From Actinomycetota bacterium (GTDB lineage: Bacteria > Actinomycetota > Actinomycetes > Streptosporangiales > Streptosporangiaceae), in contig JAFAYQ010000051.1 in the NCBI GenBank assembly GCA_019240215.1, positions 1-64,000 on the forward strand: DNA of 64,000 bases. Direction: 5' to 3'. Both the position numbers and the translations under genes were made by a program. Positions 33,377-41,636 of the stretch are shown here, piece by piece (within the stretch, counting starts at the first letter, position 1; every line of letters begins with the position of its first letter). The notes beneath the pieces are model-generated. The model made no database searches. It worked only from the letters and a program-made list of their open reading frames with translations, and was not told where the DNA came from.

Positions 33377-35402
33377 GCACCTCGAGCACGGCCGACCCGG
33401 CCGCCGCGAAGACCGGAGTCAGCTCCAGCGGAGCGGCGACGGTGACCGTCTGCCCACCCGCGTGCTCGGTCCCGGTCGCCACCTCGACCCAGGTCCGGCC
33501 GGGCGGCAGGTAGACCGCCCGCTCGCGCTGCTGATAGGCCAGGATCGGCGCCACCAGCACGTCCGGCCCGAACAGGTACTGGTCCTCGACCTCCCAGGCG
33601 GTGGGGTCGGCCGGGAAGTCGTAGAACAGCGGGCGCATCACCGGCGTGCCGCGCTGGTGGGCGGCCGTCATCTGCTCGCGCACGTACGGGCGCAGCGCCT
33701 CCCGGGTGCGCAGGCAGCCGGCCAGGATCTGGTAGACGTCCTCACCGTAGCTCCACACCTCGTTGGCGGCGCCCGAGCCGAGCACCTCGTTGAACGTGCG
33801 CCAGGTGGCCTCGCCGGTGAACTCCTGCGGCTCGCGGAACCCGTGCAGCCGGGTCACCGGGCAGAACACCCCCCACTGGAACCAGCGCACCAGCAGCTCG
33901 CGGAACTCCGGATCCTCACCGTTGCCGCCGGTGAACCCGCCGATGTCGGTCGTCCACCAGGGGATGCCGGACAGCCCGGCGTTCAGCCCGGCCGCGTACT
34001 GCATCCGGAACGAGGCGAAGGTGGAGTGCACGTCGCCCGACCACAGCAGCGTCGCGTACTTCTGGCTGCCCGCCCAGCAGCAGCGGATCAGGTTGCAGAT
34101 GCCGGCCTGGCCGGCCGCCTGCTGGCCCTCGTAGAAGGCGCGGGCGTAGCCGACCGGGTACAGGTTGCCGACCTTGAGCGCGGGCCCGGCCTGGTAGCGG
34201 ATCACGTCCCAGTCGTACTGGCCGGAGTGGGTGACCAGCTCGGGCTCGGCTTCGTCGAGCCAGAACACCCGCACGCCCTTGTCGAAGTAGTTTTCCTTGG
34301 CCCGGGCCCACACGAACGCCTGGGCTTCGGGGTTGGTGGCGTCGAAGAACACCTCGTTGCCCATGAACTCCATCTGGGTGCCGGCGCCCCGGTCGGTGCG
34401 GACCAGCAGGCCCCGGTCCTCCATCTCGTCGTAGTTCTCGGAGTTCACGTCGACGGTCGGCCAGATCGACACCATCAGCTCGATGCCCAGCTCGCGCAGT
34501 TCGGCGATCATCGCGTCGGGGTCGGGCCAGAACTGCGGGTCGAACTTCCACTCGCCCTGCTGCGGCCAGTGGAAGAAGTCGGCCACGATGACCGAGATCG
34601 GCAGCTCCCGGCGCTTGTACTCGCGGGCCACGGCCAGCAGCTCGTCCTGGGTTTTGTAGCGGAGCTTGCACTGCCAGAAGCCGGTCGCCCAGTCCGGCAT
34701 CATCGGCGTCTTGCCGGTGGCGCCGGCGTAGGCCTCCTCGACCTGAGCGGGAGTGTCGCCGGCGGTGATCCAGTAGTCGAGCTGGCCGGTGCGGGCCGCG
34801 TACCACTCGGTGACGTTCTTGCCGAACGTGACCCGCCCGATGGCCGGATTGTTCCACAAGAACCCGTAGCCCCGGCTGGACAGCGCGAACGGGATGCTGG
34901 CCTGGGAGTTGCGGTGGGCCAGCTCGAGCGTGCAGCCCTTCAGGTCCAGCTCGGCGATCTGCCGCTGGCCGAGGCCGTAGATCTTCTCCCCCGGCTGGGG
35001 CTGGAAGCTGACCGTCAGCTCGCAGTCGTCGCTGCCCAGCACCGGCTGGTAGGCGCGGCCGGGAATCGCGATCGAGCTGGTCTCGGGCCCGATGTCGAGC
35101 ACCTGCCAGTACTCGCGCAGCAGCCGCTGTCCATCCTGGTTGGTGAACTCGACGATGCCGTACCGGTCGATGGTGGCGGTGATCCGGCCGTTGCTGATCC
35201 GGGCCTCACCCTCCCCGATCGTGATGTCCGGGGTGGCAGGCGCGGGCGGCTCCAGCGCCCAGTCCTGGCTGGTGTCGATCGCCCGCTGCCGGGTGGCCCG
35301 GACCCGCAGGCTGTGCTCACCCCACGGCTCGATCCACACGATCTCGCCACCCTGGCGCCGGACCAGCCGGTCACCCTCCCGGCTCAGATACTGCCTGCGC
35401 AC
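33360..35402 (-). CDS. GH31 glycoside hydrolase (alpha-xylosidase/alpha-glucosidase)
   Basis: 680 aa, cytoplasmic (no signal peptide). Beta-sandwich N-domain, then a TIM barrel: WATGFWQCKLRYKTQDELL, VIVADFFHWPQQGEWKFDP, nucleophile D383 in VFWLDEAEPE and acid/base D457 in LLWSGDVHSTFASFRMQ; GIPWWTTDIGGF and RWFQWGVFCPVTRLHG follow. The YicI-like segments WLDEAEPE and DFFHW favour alpha-xylosidase or related activity. GTG start. The long gap upstream holds motif copies 5 and 6, and an AraC regulator gene lies beyond it on the same strand. Confidence 0.9.
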   Translation of the reverse strand: MRRQYLSREGDRLVRRQGGEIVWIEPWGEHSLRVRATRQRAIDTSQDWALEPPAPATPDITIGEGEARISNGRITATIDRYGIVEFTNQDGQRLLREYWQVLDIGPETSSIAIPGRAYQPVLGSDDCELTVSFQPQPGEKIYGLGQRQIAELDLKGCTLELAHRNSQASIPFALSSRGYGFLWNNPAIGRVTFGKNVTEWYAARTGQLDYWITAGDTPAQVEEAYAGATGKTPMMPDWATGFWQCKLRYKTQDELLAVAREYKRRELPISVIVADFFHWPQQGEWKFDPQFWPDPDAMIAELRELGIELMVSIWPTVDVNSENYDEMEDRGLLVRTDRGAGTQMEFMGNEVFFDATNPEAQAFVWARAKENYFDKGVRVFWLDEAEPELVTHSGQYDWDVIRYQAGPALKVGNLYPVGYARAFYEGQQAAGQAGICNLIRCCWAGSQKYATLLWSGDVHSTFASFRMQYAAGLNAGLSGIPWWTTDIGGFTGGNGEDPEFRELLVRWFQWGVFCPVTRLHGFREPQEFTGEATWRTFNEVLGSGAANEVWSYGEDVYQILAGCLRTREALRPYVREQMTAAHQRGTPVMRPLFYDFPADPTAWEVEDQYLFGPDVLVAPILAYQQRERAVYLPPGRTWVEVATGTEHAGGQTVTVAAPLELTPVFAAAGSAVLEVLSGRG

Positions 35403-35573
35403 GCCCTATTACCTCCCGACTCAGTATCACCAACAGCAGAGATCAAATCATGAAAGAAAAGGTTTGCCCAGAAGGGAGGCGGACACGGGCGAAGCGATGG
35501 GCGGGCAGAGCGTGACGCCGACAGGTTCGCAGCGCTGCCGGGGCCGCAGGGCTGACGGGTGGCGACGCTGGCG

Positions 35574-35589
35574 CTTCTTGCTGTTATCA
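35574..35589 (+). repeat. Dispersed 16-nt motif, copy 5
   Basis: Exact CTTCTTGCTGTTATCA. Flanked by a perfect 7-bp inverted repeat CGACGCT (35564-35570) and AGCGTCG (35589-35595) that would put the motif in the loop of a hairpin. Confidence 0.85.
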
Positions 35590-35619
35590 GCGTCGAGTGG
35601 ACGGGGGGGGGCCTTTTAA

Positions 35620-35635
35620 CTTCTTGCTGTTATCA
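35620..35635 (+). repeat. Dispersed 16-nt motif, copy 6
   Basis: Exact CTTCTTGCTGTTATCA, 46 bp after copy 5, preceded by TTTTAA and followed by CTTATGG. No strong flanking inverted repeat. Confidence 0.85.
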
Positions 35636-35924
35636 CTTATGGCGGGCTCGGCGTGGCCGGGCCGCGCTGGCCAGCGACATCGAAGGCGGCGACGATGCCG
35701 CTGCCGCCGCCTGGAAAGCGTGGGATCACGAGAGCGATGCGTCCGGGTGCGGCTGATTTCTGGCCGGGGGCTTGGTGGGTGGTGCCATCGGTCCGGCTAC
35801 GACGACACCGAAGGCGCCAACCATGCGGCAATAGGGATGCAGGACAATCCCGGCCCGGGCCCATCGAAGTTCGAGGCGGCCAGACCCGGCCCCGAAGGAG
35901 TAAGAGGGAGCCAACGTTAGCCGG

Positions 35925-36917
35925 TCAGCTGCGCAGGGTCTGGCTGGGCGGCAAGCCGAACTGGCGCCGGTAGGCGGCGCTGAACTGGCTCGGGCTGGCC
36001 CAGCCCCACTGGCGGGCCACACCGGCAACCGTCACCCCGCTGGCCGGGTCGGCGACCCGCAGTTGCTGGTGGGCGCGCGCGAGCCGGACCCGGCGTAGAT
36101 ACCGGGTCGCGGTCATGCCGTAATAGCGGAACGCGTGCTGCACCGCCCGGCCCGTCGTGCCCGCCGCCGCGGCGATGTCGGCCAGCGTGATCGGCTGGTC
36201 CGCGTGGGCGTCGATAAACGCCACGGCCCGGCGCACCGCAGCGGGCGACACCCAGCCCGGGCCCTCGGTGTAGGCGACGGCCATCGTGGTGTTGGGGAAT
36301 GTCTCCAGCAGGGCGGCGGCTGCCAGCCGGGTCATCTCCTGGGCCATCAGCGGGCTGACCTCGGTGATACCGGAACTGACCAGTTCATGGCAGATGAATC
36401 CGGTTGTCCTGGCCCACCCGGCCTGCCGGGCCGCTGAGACCGGAGGCATCGACCCGAACCGCAGATCCGCGGCCGGCAGGCCGGTGGCCTCTTCTGCCAG
36501 CTGACCCACCACCGTCCATGGGACCTGTACCATCGCCAGCCCGACGTTGTGCATGCTCGTCACGTGGGACAGATCGGGCGGCGGCATGAACGCATCTCCG
36601 CCGGTGAAGTACAGCTCTTCTCGGGCCGGGGAGATTACACCGTCCCCCTGCAGGACGACCACCGCGTGCGGGTCGCTATGGGGGTCGATATGAGCGTCAT
36701 ACCCAAAACCGTCGTAGCGCAGCAGGCCTGCGCACAGCCCGCCTGCCGTCGCCGAGCGCACGCTTCCCTTTACCCGGCTCGGATCGGCACACCTGAAACG
36801 AGCCCGGTGCTTGACGTACAGCTCGCTGATCAGCTCCGCGATCAGTTCCATATCCTGGGTGACCAGCTCAGCGCGCTCGACTGGCACCACCCCGGCACCG
36901 GGCTCCCTGCCTGCCAT
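35925..36917 (-). CDS. AraC-family transcriptional regulator
   Basis: 330 aa. The N-terminal ligand-binding half includes YDAHIDPHSDPHAVVVLQGD. The C-terminal double helix-turn-helix is clear: DQPITLADIAAAAGTTGRAV then QHAFRYYGMTATRYLRRVRL and VAGVARQWGWASPSQFSAAY ending RQFGLPPSQTLR. It lies upstream of the GH31 gene on the same strand (522-bp gap), so it may control it (inference). Its codon use is somewhat less GC-biased than its neighbours. Confidence 0.9.
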   Translation of the reverse strand: MAGREPGAGVVPVERAELVTQDMELIAELISELYVKHRARFRCADPSRVKGSVRSATAGGLCAGLLRYDGFGYDAHIDPHSDPHAVVVLQGDGVISPAREELYFTGGDAFMPPPDLSHVTSMHNVGLAMVQVPWTVVGQLAEEATGLPAADLRFGSMPPVSAARQAGWARTTGFICHELVSSGITEVSPLMAQEMTRLAAAALLETFPNTTMAVAYTEGPGWVSPAAVRRAVAFIDAHADQPITLADIAAAAGTTGRAVQHAFRYYGMTATRYLRRVRLARAHQQLRVADPASGVTVAGVARQWGWASPSQFSAAYRRQFGLPPSQTLRS

Positions 36918-37308
36918 CGAGCACCACCTACAGGACTCGCCACAGCACTCAGATTGTGGCCGTGCGCGGCACGTTAACCCCAGGCGAAGGAGCCGGCATC
37001 CCCCGAATGGCTAGTCCAGCGACACCCACGCCCGGCGCGAGTGGCCGGACCCATGTGTGACCTGATCAAACGACCTTAGCGGTGAAACGGCTACTGCCCG
37101 GCGGCGTCGGCTACCATCAGCAGCCGCAAGTCCGCGGGTTGGGCCCCGTGTGGACTGGGCGCCCCGCGGGGTCAGCCACTCGGTAGCCGCGCCCCCCGAC
37201 CGCGGGCGGCCCTCTTGCTGTTATCAGAGGGTCGGCGGGCGGCCGGTTGGCAGGCGCAGGCGCGGGCCGGCGGGAGCAGGAGCGGCCAGCGCCGGGGCTG
37301 GATGCCGG
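36918..37308. other. 391-bp gap without a gene
   Basis: Between the AraC gene start and the TIM-barrel gene stop. Holds motif copy 7 near its right end and GC-rich inverted segments such as CCGCGGG/CCCGCGG-like blocks around 37135-37178. No ORF or RNA gene recognised. Confidence 0.6.
37212..37226 (+). repeat. Dispersed motif, copy 7 (15 nt)
   Basis: CTCTTGCTGTTATCA, one mismatch to the 16-mer at its left end. CCCTC at 37210-37214 and GAGGG at 37226-37230 form a perfect 5-bp inverted repeat with TTGCTGTTATC in the loop. Confidence 0.85.
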
Positions 37309-38310
37309 CTACTCGCTGGAACCGAAGGCCGAGTCGAACGAGGTCTGCGGCGGCTCATAGTCGAAGCGCCGCAGGAACTCCAGGGCGCTGGGCGCGCCCG
37401 CCAGCCGGTCCATGCCCGCGTCCTCCCACTCCACCGAGATCGGCCCGGTGTAGCCGATCGCGGTCAGCATCCGGAACACGTCTTCCCAGGCGACGTCGCC
37501 GTGGCCGGCCGAGACGAAGTCCCAGCCGCGGTGCGGGTCACCCCACGGCAGGTGCGAGCCGAGGCGGCCGTTGCGGCCGTCCAGCCGCTTGCGGGCCTCC
37601 TTGCAGTCCACGTGGTAGATCCGGTCGGCGTAGGCGTCCAGGAACGCGACCGGGTCCAGGTCCTGCCAGACGAAGTGGCTGGGGTCGAAGTTCAGCCCGA
37701 AGGCGGGCCGGTGGCCGACCGCGTCCAGCGCCTGGCGGGTGGTCCAGAAGTCATAGGCGATCTCGCTCGGGTGCACCTCATGCGCGAACCGGACCCCCTC
37801 GGCGTCGAACACGTCGAGGATCGGGTGCCAGCGGCGGGCGAAGTCCTCATACCCGGCCTCGACCATCGAGGCCGGGGTGGGCGGGAACATCGCCACCGTG
37901 TGCCAGATCGACGAGCCGGTGAACCCGACCACGGTCTCGACGCCGAACGCGGCCGCCGCCCGGGCGGTGTCGGCCAGCTCGGCCGCGGCCCGCTGGCGGA
38001 CCCCTTCCGGGTCACCGTCGCCCCAGATCCGCGGGGGCACGATGCCGGCGTGCCGCTGGTCGATGAGGTCGCACACGCACTGGCCGACCAGGTGGTTGGA
38101 GATCGCCCAGCAGCGCAGCCCGTACTTGTCCAGCAGCTGGTGGCGGCCGGCCAGGTAGCCGTCCTCGTGCAGCGCCCGGTCGACCTCGAAGTGGTCACCC
38201 CAGCAGGCCAGCTCGAGCCCGTCGTAGCCCCAGGAGCTGGCCAGCCGGCAGACCTCCTCCAGCGGCAGGTCCGCCCACTGGCCGGTGAACAGCGTGAACG
38301 AGTGCGGCAT
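37309..38310 (-). CDS. Sugar phosphate isomerase/epimerase (AP endonuclease-2 TIM barrel)
   Basis: 333 aa. Xylose-isomerase-like TIM barrel: [84 protein letters not shown] and [11 protein letters not shown] provide the His/Glu/Asp metal ligands. Last gene of a four-gene operon with two Gfo/Idh/MocA oxidoreductases and a second TIM barrel. Start ATG lies 20 nt after the upstream stop. Likely isomerises a ketosugar or inositol-like intermediate. Confidence 0.88.
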   Translation of the reverse strand: MPHSFTLFTGQWADLPLEEVCRLASSWGYDGLELACWGDHFEVDRALHEDGYLAGRHQLLDKYGLRCWAISNHLVGQCVCDLIDQRHAGIVPPRIWGDGDPEGVRQRAAAELADTARAAAAFGVETVVGFTGSSIWHTVAMFPPTPASMVEAGYEDFARRWHPILDVFDAEGVRFAHEVHPSEIAYDFWTTRQALDAVGHRPAFGLNFDPSHFVWQDLDPVAFLDAYADRIYHVDCKEARKRLDGRNGRLGSHLPWGDPHRGWDFVSAGHGDVAWEDVFRMLTAIGYTGPISVEWEDAGMDRLAGAPSALEFLRRFDYEPPQTSFDSAFGSSE

Positions 38311-38329
38311 GGGTGCGGGCCTCCGGGAA

Positions 38330-39505
38330 TCAGGGGGACTGGATCTTGGTCCAGGCACCGTCGTGGGCGGCGCTGGCCGCGACCGCGTCCAGTACCCGCT
38401 GGACACGCAGCCCGTCGGCGAACGAGGGCTCCGGGTCGTCGCCGCCGGCGATGTCGATGAGCAGGTCACGGGCCTGATGCACGAACGTGTGCTCCCAGCC
38501 GAGCGTGTGGCCGGGCGGCCACCAGGCCTCCAGGTAGGGGTGGCCGGGCTCGGTGACCAGGATCCGCCGGAACCCGGCGGTGTCCTCGGACTCGGTCCGG
38601 TCGTAGAAGCTCAGCTCGTTCAGCCGCTCGAGGTCGAAGGCGAGGCTGCCCAGCTCGCCGTAGAGCTCGATGGTGAGCGCGTTCTTGCGCCCGGCGGCCA
38701 CCCGGGTGGCCTCGAAGCTGGCCACCGCGCCGGAGGCCAGCCGCCCGGTGAAGGTGGCCGCGTCGTCCACGGTGACCGGCCCCAGCTCGGCGTCGCCGCG
38801 ATCGGAGACCGGCCGCTCGGTGGTGAACGTGTTGGTCAGCCCGGACACCCCGGCCAGGTGCTCGCCGGTCAGGTACTGGGCCAGGTCGACGATGTGGGCG
38901 CCGATGTCGCCGAGGGCGCCAGAGCCGGCCCGTTCGGCCTGCAGCCGCCAGGTCAGCGGGACCGACACGTCGGCCAGCCAGTCCTGCAGGTAGGCGGCGC
39001 GGACGTGGCGCAGCCCGCCGATCCGGCCGTCGTTGATCAGCCGCCGGGCCAGCGCGAGGGCGGGCACCCGGCGGTAGTTGAACCCGACCATCGCCCGCAC
39101 GCCCTGCTCGGCCGCCTTGGCCGCCGCGGCCGCCATCTTCTCGGCCTCGGCCAGCGAGTTGGCCAGCGGCTTCTCGCACAAGACGTGCTTGCCCGCCTCG
39201 AGCGCGGCGATGGCGATGCCGGCGTGGGTGTCGCCGGGCGTGCAGATGTCGATCAGCTGCACGTCGTCGCGTTCGAGCAGGGTGCGCCAGTCGGTCTCCA
39301 CGTGATGCCAGCCGTAGCGGCGGGCGGCGAACCGGGTGGCGGCCTCGTCCCGGCCCACCAGCACGTTCATCCGCGGCCGGAGCGGGGTGTCGAACACCTG
39401 GTCCACGGTGGCCCAGGCCCGGGAGTGGGCGGCGCCCATGAACGCGTACCCCACCATCCCGATGCCGAGGGCGGGCGGATCCTGCCGGCTAGAGCGTGCG
39501 GGCAT
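38330..39505 (-). CDS. Gfo/Idh/MocA family oxidoreductase
   Basis: 391 aa. Rossmann start [43 protein letters not shown] motif [10 protein letters not shown], then [20 protein letters not shown] with the catalytic Asp/His. NAD(P)-dependent oxidation of a sugar or inositol. Overlaps the upstream oxidoreductase gene by 17 nt. Confidence 0.9.
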   Translation of the reverse strand: MPARSSRQDPPALGIGMVGYAFMGAAHSRAWATVDQVFDTPLRPRMNVLVGRDEAATRFAARRYGWHHVETDWRTLLERDDVQLIDICTPGDTHAGIAIAALEAGKHVLCEKPLANSLAEAEKMAAAAAKAAEQGVRAMVGFNYRRVPALALARRLINDGRIGGLRHVRAAYLQDWLADVSVPLTWRLQAERAGSGALGDIGAHIVDLAQYLTGEHLAGVSGLTNTFTTERPVSDRGDAELGPVTVDDAATFTGRLASGAVASFEATRVAAGRKNALTIELYGELGSLAFDLERLNELSFYDRTESEDTAGFRRILVTEPGHPYLEAWWPPGHTLGWEHTFVHQARDLLIDIAGGDDPEPSFADGLRVQRVLDAVAASAAHDGAWTKIQSP

Positions 39506-40598
39506 ACGGGTCCCATTCCTCAGGCAGCGGCGGCGGGCTGACGAAACCCGAATCTATCGGCTCGAACGCCGCTCCTTCCAGTGACGCCTGCACCGCCACC
39601 ATCACCTCGAGCACGTGCCCGGCCAGCTCGCCCGACGCCCGCGGCGGCTGGCCCGCCCGCACCCGCCGGGCCAGGTCGAGCACGCCGAGGCCGCGCCCGG
39701 CCGACGCGCCCGCCGACGGGATCGTCTGCCAGCTGTCGGTGTGGTCACGGCCGTGGATGCGGATGTCGCCGTCGAAGCGGTTGGGGTCGGGCACCGCCAT
39801 CGTCGCCTCGGTCCCGGTGATCTCCACGAACCCGTGCCGGGGCAGCGGCGAGTCGAAGCTGAACAGCAGCGAGGCGGCCGCGCCGCTGTCGTACTCGACC
39901 AGCGCGCCGACGTGGGTGGGCACGTCGACCGGGAACTTGGTGCCGGCCTTGGGCCCGGAGCCGATGACCCGGGCCTCGGCCGCCCGGCGGCCGACCGCCG
40001 CTACCCGCGCGGCCGGGCCGAAGATGGTGGCCAGGGCCGAGAAGTAGTAGGGGCCGAGGTCGAACAGCGGACCCGCGCCCGGCTGGAACAAGAACTCCGG
40101 GCTCGGGTGCCAGCTCTCCGGGCCGGGGCTCTGCATCAAGGTCAGCGCGGTCTGCGGCTCGCCGATGGCGCCCTGAGCGATGAGCCGCCGGGCGGTCTGC
40201 AGGCCGGCCCCGAGCACGGTGTCGGGCGCGCAGCCGAGCCGGACCCCAGCCGCGGCCGCCCGGGCCAGCAGCGCCCGGCCGGTGGCGGGGTCGGTGGTCA
40301 GCGGCTTCTCGTTCCACACGTGCTTGCCCGCGCCGATCGCGGCCGTCGCCACCTCGGCGTGGGCGACCGGCAGGGTCAGGTTGACCACCAGCTCGACCCC
40401 GGGGTGGGCGAGCGCCTGCTCCAGCGGGCCGTGGGCGCCCACCCCGAACCGCTCGGCCTGGTCCCGGGCCCGGTCGGTGACCAGGTCGGCGCAGAACAGC
40501 ACGTCGAGGTCGGGGAACGAGGTCAGGTTGGGCAGATACTCTTCGCTGACGGTGCCGCAGCCGACCACCGCGACCCCGAGCGGACCGGAGCTGGCCAC
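39489..40598 (-). CDS. Gfo/Idh/MocA family oxidoreductase
   Basis: 369 aa from a GTG. GVAVVGCGTVSEEYLPNLTS cofactor loop, NLTLPVAHAEVATAAIGAGK, EKP motif HVWNEKPLTT, GPLFDLGPYYFSALATIFG. Distinct from the next oxidoreductase in the operon, so they probably act on successive or alternative sugar substrates. Starts 4 nt after the upstream TIM-barrel stop. Confidence 0.9.
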   Translation of the reverse strand: MASSGPLGVAVVGCGTVSEEYLPNLTSFPDLDVLFCADLVTDRARDQAERFGVGAHGPLEQALAHPGVELVVNLTLPVAHAEVATAAIGAGKHVWNEKPLTTDPATGRALLARAAAAGVRLGCAPDTVLGAGLQTARRLIAQGAIGEPQTALTLMQSPGPESWHPSPEFLFQPGAGPLFDLGPYYFSALATIFGPAARVAAVGRRAAEARVIGSGPKAGTKFPVDVPTHVGALVEYDSGAAASLLFSFDSPLPRHGFVEITGTEATMAVPDPNRFDGDIRIHGRDHTDSWQTIPSAGASAGRGLGVLDLARRVRAGQPPRASGELAGHVLEVMVAVQASLEGAAFEPIDSGFVSPPPLPEEWDPYARTL

Positions 40599-40602
40599 CG
40601 TG

Positions 40603-41475
40603 TCAGCTCCCGTCCGCGGTCGCCGGGGCGGCCGGCCCGAGCGGGTCACTGCCCGCCGGGGCGTCGGCCAGGCCGTGGTTGACCAGCCAGGTCAGGCTGT
40701 CGGCGACCGCCTCCAGGGTGTCGGTCGCGCAGGCGTCGAACTCGACCACGTGCCACTCCACGGCCGGGTTGGCGGCCAGGATCTCGGCCACCGGCATCTT
40801 GCCGGTGCCGACCGCGGTGTTGGGGTCCTCCTTGGTCACCGGGCCGTCCTTGACGTGCAGGTAGCGGACCCGGGGGCCGAGGCGGCCGAGCAGTTCGGGC
40901 ACCAGCTGGCCGCCGACGGCCGCCCAGTAGGTGTCGACCTCGAGGATCACCTCGGGGTCGAGCTGGCCGGCCAGCACCTCCAGCGCCGGCCGCCCGCCGA
41001 CCAGGGTCGACAGCTCGAAGTCGTGGTTGTGGTAGCCCAGCCGCAGCCCGTGCTGGGCGGCCCGGGCGGCCGCCTCGTTGAGCTCGGCCGCCACCCCCCG
41101 GATCCCGTCGGCGTCGGCGAACCGCGGCGGCGGGATGTGCGGCACGATGACCGTGCCCGCGCCGACGGTAGTGGCCCCGCGCAGGGCGGCCTCAGCGTCG
41201 TCCCCGAACGGCCGGGTGTGCACGCTGCACACGCTCAGCCCGGCCGCGTCCAGGTCGGCCCGCAGCGCGTCGGGGTCGGTGAGCACGTCGTAGGGCTCAA
41301 CCGCCCGGTACCCGATCCCGGCCAGCCGCCGCAGCAGTCCCGGCCGGTCGTCGCCGAGCTGGTCCCGCAGCGTGTACAGCTGCAGCGCGACCGGCCGGCG
41401 ACCGGCGCCGGCGCCGGGGCCGGGTGATTCGCTGCCCTGGCCCGGCCTGCGCTGCTCGCCCGCGGTTTCTGTCAT
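40603..41475 (-). CDS. Sugar phosphate isomerase/epimerase (TIM barrel)
   Basis: 290 aa. VALQLYTLRDQLGDDRPGLL, GYRAVEPYDV, GLRLGYHNHDFELSTLVGGR, VILEVDTYWAAVGGQLVPEL, VRYLHVKDGPVTKED are the IolE/IolH-like barrel strands with metal ligands. First gene of the four-gene minus-strand operon; a LacI gene lies divergently with operator palindromes between them. Confidence 0.88.
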   Translation of the reverse strand: MTETAGEQRRPGQGSESPGPGAGAGRRPVALQLYTLRDQLGDDRPGLLRRLAGIGYRAVEPYDVLTDPDALRADLDAAGLSVCSVHTRPFGDDAEAALRGATTVGAGTVIVPHIPPPRFADADGIRGVAAELNEAAARAAQHGLRLGYHNHDFELSTLVGGRPALEVLAGQLDPEVILEVDTYWAAVGGQLVPELLGRLGPRVRYLHVKDGPVTKEDPNTAVGTGKMPVAEILAANPAVEWHVVEFDACATDTLEAVADSLTWLVNHGLADAPAGSDPLGPAAPATADGS

Positions 41476-41514
41476 GCCTGCTGAGCTCCCCTGCGACTAG
41501 TCTGATAGCTATAA

Positions 41515-41526
41515 TTTTTCGAAAAA
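41515..41526. promoter_or_regulatory. LacI-type operator 1
   Basis: Perfect 12-bp palindrome TTTTTCGAAAAA with the central CG usual for LacI-family operators, 40 bp upstream of the TIM-barrel operon start and 111 bp before lacI. Confidence 0.75.
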
Positions 41527-41616
41527 GTGCCGATGACCGCTTTTGCCAACGTACGTCCGGTGATTAGCTTGGTCAATGGCTTCCAAGCGGGTGTTTACGG
41601 CCCTTTGGACGGTCAA

Positions 41617-41628
41617 TTTTTCGAAAGG
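41617..41628. promoter_or_regulatory. LacI-type operator 2 overlapping the regulator's ribosome site
   Basis: AATTTTTCGAAAGG repeats AATTTTTCGAAA of operator 1. It runs into AAAGGA, the ribosome site of the lacI gene, so binding would also repress the regulator itself. Centres of the two sites are about 102 bp apart. Confidence 0.65.
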
Positions 41629-41636
41629 AATGCGTT

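Larger units (their letters stand above)
35403..35924. other. 522-bp gap without a gene
   Basis: No convincing ORF. Contains motif copies 5 and 6 only 46 bp apart, separated by a run of nine G. The first 80 bp upstream of the GH31 gene are A-rich (AGAGATCAAATCATGAAAGA) and probably carry its promoter. The rest is GC-rich and unexplained. Confidence 0.6.

Noticed and set aside
91-37226. Motif copies as a conserved short peptide (SCCYH on plus, ITARS on minus)
   Set aside because: Flanking codons are not conserved, some copies hit a stop at once, starts and ribosome sites are lacking. Conservation is at DNA level only.
35574-37226. CRISPR array
   Set aside because: Motif copies are 46 to more than 20000 bp apart, with no regular spacers and no cas genes.
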